Part shown: positions 5,148 to 7,145 of the stretch, piece after piece
Numbering within the stretch: the stretch's first letter is position 1
Layout: each line of letters starts with the position of its first letter
From: Spirochaetae bacterium HGW-Spirochaetae-7
GTDB taxonomy: Bacteria; Spirochaetota; Spirochaetia; Treponematales; UBA12059
Assembly: GCA_002839245.1 (NCBI GenBank)
Contig: PGXR01000153.1
Location: 1-7,145 of the forward strand
Direction of reading: 5' to 3'
Length of the DNA: 7,145 nucleotides
Program-made: the position numbers and the translations under genes
The notes under the pieces: generated by a model
The model's input: only the letters and a program-made list of their open reading frames with translations
Told to the model about the DNA's origin: nothing
Database searches by the model: none

Positions 5148-6622
5148 GGATACAGTCGCTGCTGAGGCTTACCGCATATACCTCCCTGGGGCTTGTCGCC
5201 GCGCTGTCGCTCATACTGGGATGGGTGTTCTTGAAGATAGGGCAAACCGGCGCCAATCTCGCCATTGCGGAGGAGCTTCAAACGGCGATCCAGGAAAGAA
5301 AGCTGATGAGGAACGATTTCTACGTCCGCCGTGAGGACAGGTCAAGAATGATCGTGCGGCAGAGATCGGAACATATAACGGATATCCTCGACCGGGCTCT
5401 GGCGACATTCAAGAATCCAGCCGACCTTCTGTTGCTCTCCGAAATCATCCGCGAGAACAAGAGCCTGGTCGAACTTTCCGGCTTCTTCCTCGAAGAAGCG
5501 ACGCGCCAGGACGAACCGGCCGCAACCATGGCACGGCAGGCCGGTTACGAGAAACGTATGTACAGCCAGATACTGGTCAAGGACTACCTGCTCGACCTCG
5601 ATGTCGGACTCCTCGAGTCGTCGCACCGGAACGAGCTCAAGGTTCTTGAAACTTCCCGGAACCGACTGGTCATTGGTGTTTTTCTCATCATCCTCTTGAT
5701 GGTCCTGGTCGATGTCACGTGGATAAGCAGCAGGCTCGCAAGGGGCATCGGCAGGCTCAGGCAGGGGGCGGCCCGCATCGGCCATGGCGAACTGGAGCAC
5801 CGGCTGTCGCTCCTCCCCGACGACGAGATAGCGGACGTGGCGCGGGAAATCAACTCGATGGCCGCCTCGCTTGCCGAGTCGTTCGACTCCATCCGCAGCC
5901 TGCAGGAGGATGTCTCCAGGCGGAACGCCGAGCTCGAAGTGGCCAACAGAGAACTGGAAGCCTTTTCCTACTCGGTAGCCCACGACCTGCGCGCCCCGCT
6001 CCGCTCTATCGACGGCTTTGCTTCCATACTGCAGGAGGATTACGGTGAAGCGCTCGGCGAAGAAGGCAGGCGGCTCCTTGGCATCATCAGGTCGAGCGGC
6101 CAGGCTATGGACATCCTGACGCAGGACCTGCTCGAACTCACCAAGGCGGGCAAGACCGATCCCGTTAAAATCCCCGTCGACATGGGCGCGCTCGCCACCG
6201 AGACCTTTGGCCTATGCGCGGACCCATCTGTCCTTGCCGGTTTCGATTTTACGGTGCGTGAGTTGCCGGCCGCCATGGCAGACCGTTCGATGATGCGACA
6301 GGTCTGGCTCAACCTGCTTTCCAACGCCGTCAAGTATTCAGTGCCGGGCAAAGTGCACAGGATAGAGGTCGATGGCCTGGTCAAGGACGGCATGAACGTC
6401 TATTCCGTGCGGGACCACGGCGCGGGCTTTGACCAGCGCTACGTCGGCAAGCTTTTCGGCCTGTTTCAGCGACTCCACGGCTCGGAGGAGTTCCAGGGCA
6501 CGGGCATAGGCTTGTCGATAGTCAAGATGATAATCGAGCGGCACGGTGGAAAAGTCTGGGCCGAAGGCAGCGTCGGGAAAGGCGCCACGTTCAGCTTTGC
6601 GATACCGACAGGGGAGGCATGA
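5144..6622 (+). CDS. Membrane sensor histidine kinase (HAMP-HisKA-HATPase)
   Basis: This 492-residue kinase has a first transmembrane helix at about 10-31, a largely helical periplasmic domain of about 140 residues (32-174), a second transmembrane helix at about 175-194, and a HAMP linker to about 250. The phosphoacceptor is H280 in FSYSVAHDLRAPL. The ATP-binding domain shows the N box with N394 (LLSNAVKYS), G1 DHGAGF (from D424), the F box LFGLFQRLH, and G2 GTGIGLS (452-458). The H-box wording is the kind found in Cph1/bacteriophytochrome kinases, but there is no chromophore domain. The periplasmic domain has no motif I can name and may be a four-helix or CHASE3-like bundle. It overlaps the lipoprotein gene upstream (ATGA) and is coupled to a response regulator downstream, so that regulator is the likely phosphate acceptor. 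Confidence 0.93.
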   Translation: MRIQSLLRLTAYTSLGLVAALSLILGWVFLKIGQTGANLAIAEELQTAIQERKLMRNDFYVRREDRSRMIVRQRSEHITDILDRALATFKNPADLLLLSEIIRENKSLVELSGFFLEEATRQDEPAATMARQAGYEKRMYSQILVKDYLLDLDVGLLESSHRNELKVLETSRNRLVIGVFLIILLMVLVDVTWISSRLARGIGRLRQGAARIGHGELEHRLSLLPDDEIADVAREINSMAASLAESFDSIRSLQEDVSRRNAELEVANRELEAFSYSVAHDLRAPLRSIDGFASILQEDYGEALGEEGRRLLGIIRSSGQAMDILTQDLLELTKAGKTDPVKIPVDMGALATETFGLCADPSVLAGFDFTVRELPAAMADRSMMRQVWLNLLSNAVKYSVPGKVHRIEVDGLVKDGMNVYSVRDHGAGFDQRYVGKLFGLFQRLHGSEEFQGTGIGLSIVKMIIERHGGKVWAEGSVGKGATFSFAIPTGEA

Positions 6623-6624
6623 CC

Positions 6625-7065
6625 ATGGATCTGAAGACGGCAGTTGACATTCTTCTGGTGGAAGACAACCCCAATGACGCCGAACTTACGCTGAGGGCGC
6701 TCAGGAAGAACAACCTGACGAATACCATCGTGCATGTACGAGACGGCGAAGAAGCGCTGGACTACCTGTTCGGCACCGGCAAATTCGAAGGCAGGGAAGT
6801 CGCGGCCAGACCGCGGTTGATGCTCCTTGACCTCAAGCTGCCCAAGGTGGACGGACTGGAGGTACTCAAAGCCGTCAAATCCGATCCGCGTACTTCCTCC
6901 ACGCCGGTGGTTATCCTGACCACCTCCAAAGAAGAAAACGATGTGAAGAAGGGCTACCAGCTCGGGGTCAACAGCTACATCGTCAAGCCGGTGGATTTCG
7001 ACAAGTTCATAACATCGGTCAAGGAGATTGGATTCTACTGGCTCCTCCTCAACGAGGCTCCATGA
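6625..7065 (+). CDS. Single-domain response regulator (Rcp1/CheY-like)
   Basis: This 146-residue protein is one receiver domain with no DNA-binding or enzyme output. The expected residues are present: acidic pair E13/D14 (VEDN), phosphoacceptor D69 (LLDLKLPKVDG), T99 (ILTTS) and K121 (IVKPVD). NPNDAELTLRAL and the DYLFGTG segment are characteristic of the Rcp1-like group that partners with phytochrome-type kinases, which matches the kinase upstream. Output must be by protein contact or phosphorelay. The start is set by GGAGG (6613-6617), 7 nt before the ATG at 6625. An in-frame ATG at 6619 overlaps the kinase stop as ATGA but is only 1 nt from that site. The gene overlaps the next one by ATGA at 7062-7065. 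Confidence 0.93.
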   Translation: MDLKTAVDILLVEDNPNDAELTLRALRKNNLTNTIVHVRDGEEALDYLFGTGKFEGREVAARPRLMLLDLKLPKVDGLEVLKAVKSDPRTSSTPVVILTTSKEENDVKKGYQLGVNSYIVKPVDFDKFITSVKEIGFYWLLLNEAP

Positions 7066-7145
7066 GCGACTGCGAGTCCCGGCTCCTCGAGGAAGCCCAG
7101 GAATTGGCCAAGACCGGCGGGTGGGAATACGACGTCGCCACCGGG
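7062..7145 (+). CDS. PAS-domain signalling protein, N-terminal fragment
   Basis: The frame starts at ATG 7062, overlaps the response regulator stop by 4 nt (ATGA), and runs off the window after 28 codons. The visible residues, with RLLEEAQELAKTGGWEYDVATG, are typical of the opening helix and first strand of a PAS domain (the AxxxAxxGxWxxD pattern). PAS domains of this kind usually lead into a histidine kinase or a cyclic-di-GMP enzyme. The output domain is outside the window. It is probably the fourth gene of the operon and may be the partner that the response regulator acts on. Confidence 0.75.
   Translation, partial: MSDCESRLLEEAQELAKTGGWEYDVATG

Noticed and set aside
1..7145. CRISPR array
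   Set aside because: No regularly spaced short repeats were seen. The only long repeat is the pair flanking the toxin-antitoxin module.

Overview
The window is bacterial chromosomal DNA, mostly GC-rich with tightly packed genes. A lipoprotein signal peptide and a periplasm-facing sensor kinase point to a Gram-negative-type envelope. The sequence alone does not fix the phylum. The DEAD-box helicase resembles, from memory, a short subgroup common in Patescibacteria and other deep lineages, but a full two-component operon at this GC does not look like a Patescibacterium.

Positions 1-985 form a lower-GC accessory patch read on the minus strand. A type II toxin-antitoxin module (Phd/YefM-type antitoxin, then a VapC-like PIN-domain toxin) lies directly upstream of an initiator tRNA gene cut by the window edge. 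Both the toxin-antitoxin operon and the tRNA have recognisable sigma70-type promoters. Two 36-bp direct repeats (32 of 36 identical) bracket the module. One covers the toxin stop codon and the other lies upstream of the operon promoter.

Positions 986-2871 run on the plus strand. They hold an extended -10 promoter with an overlapping palindrome, a leader of about 190 nt, a DEAD-box RNA helicase with an Arg/Gly-rich N-terminal tail and a DEVD motif II, and a strong intrinsic terminator. After these comes a 348-nt gap with a possible promoter and a 16-codon ORF behind a very strong Shine-Dalgarno.

Positions 2872-4062 encode the ribosome-assembly GTPase RsgA. A near-consensus promoter overlapping its stop codon starts a new operon running off the right edge: an NMT1/SsuA-like solute-binding lipoprotein, a membrane sensor histidine kinase, a single-domain response regulator, and the first 28 codons of a PAS-containing protein. 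The three gene junctions overlap through ATGA or lie within a few bases of it, so the genes are probably translationally coupled. No ABC permease or ATPase is visible. The simplest model is that the binding lipoprotein supplies a periplasmic ligand signal to the kinase, which passes phosphate to the response regulator and perhaps to the downstream PAS protein.

The points most worth a second look are the toxin module beside an initiator tRNA (a known VapC target class), the flanking repeats, and the orphan binding protein and kinase operon.
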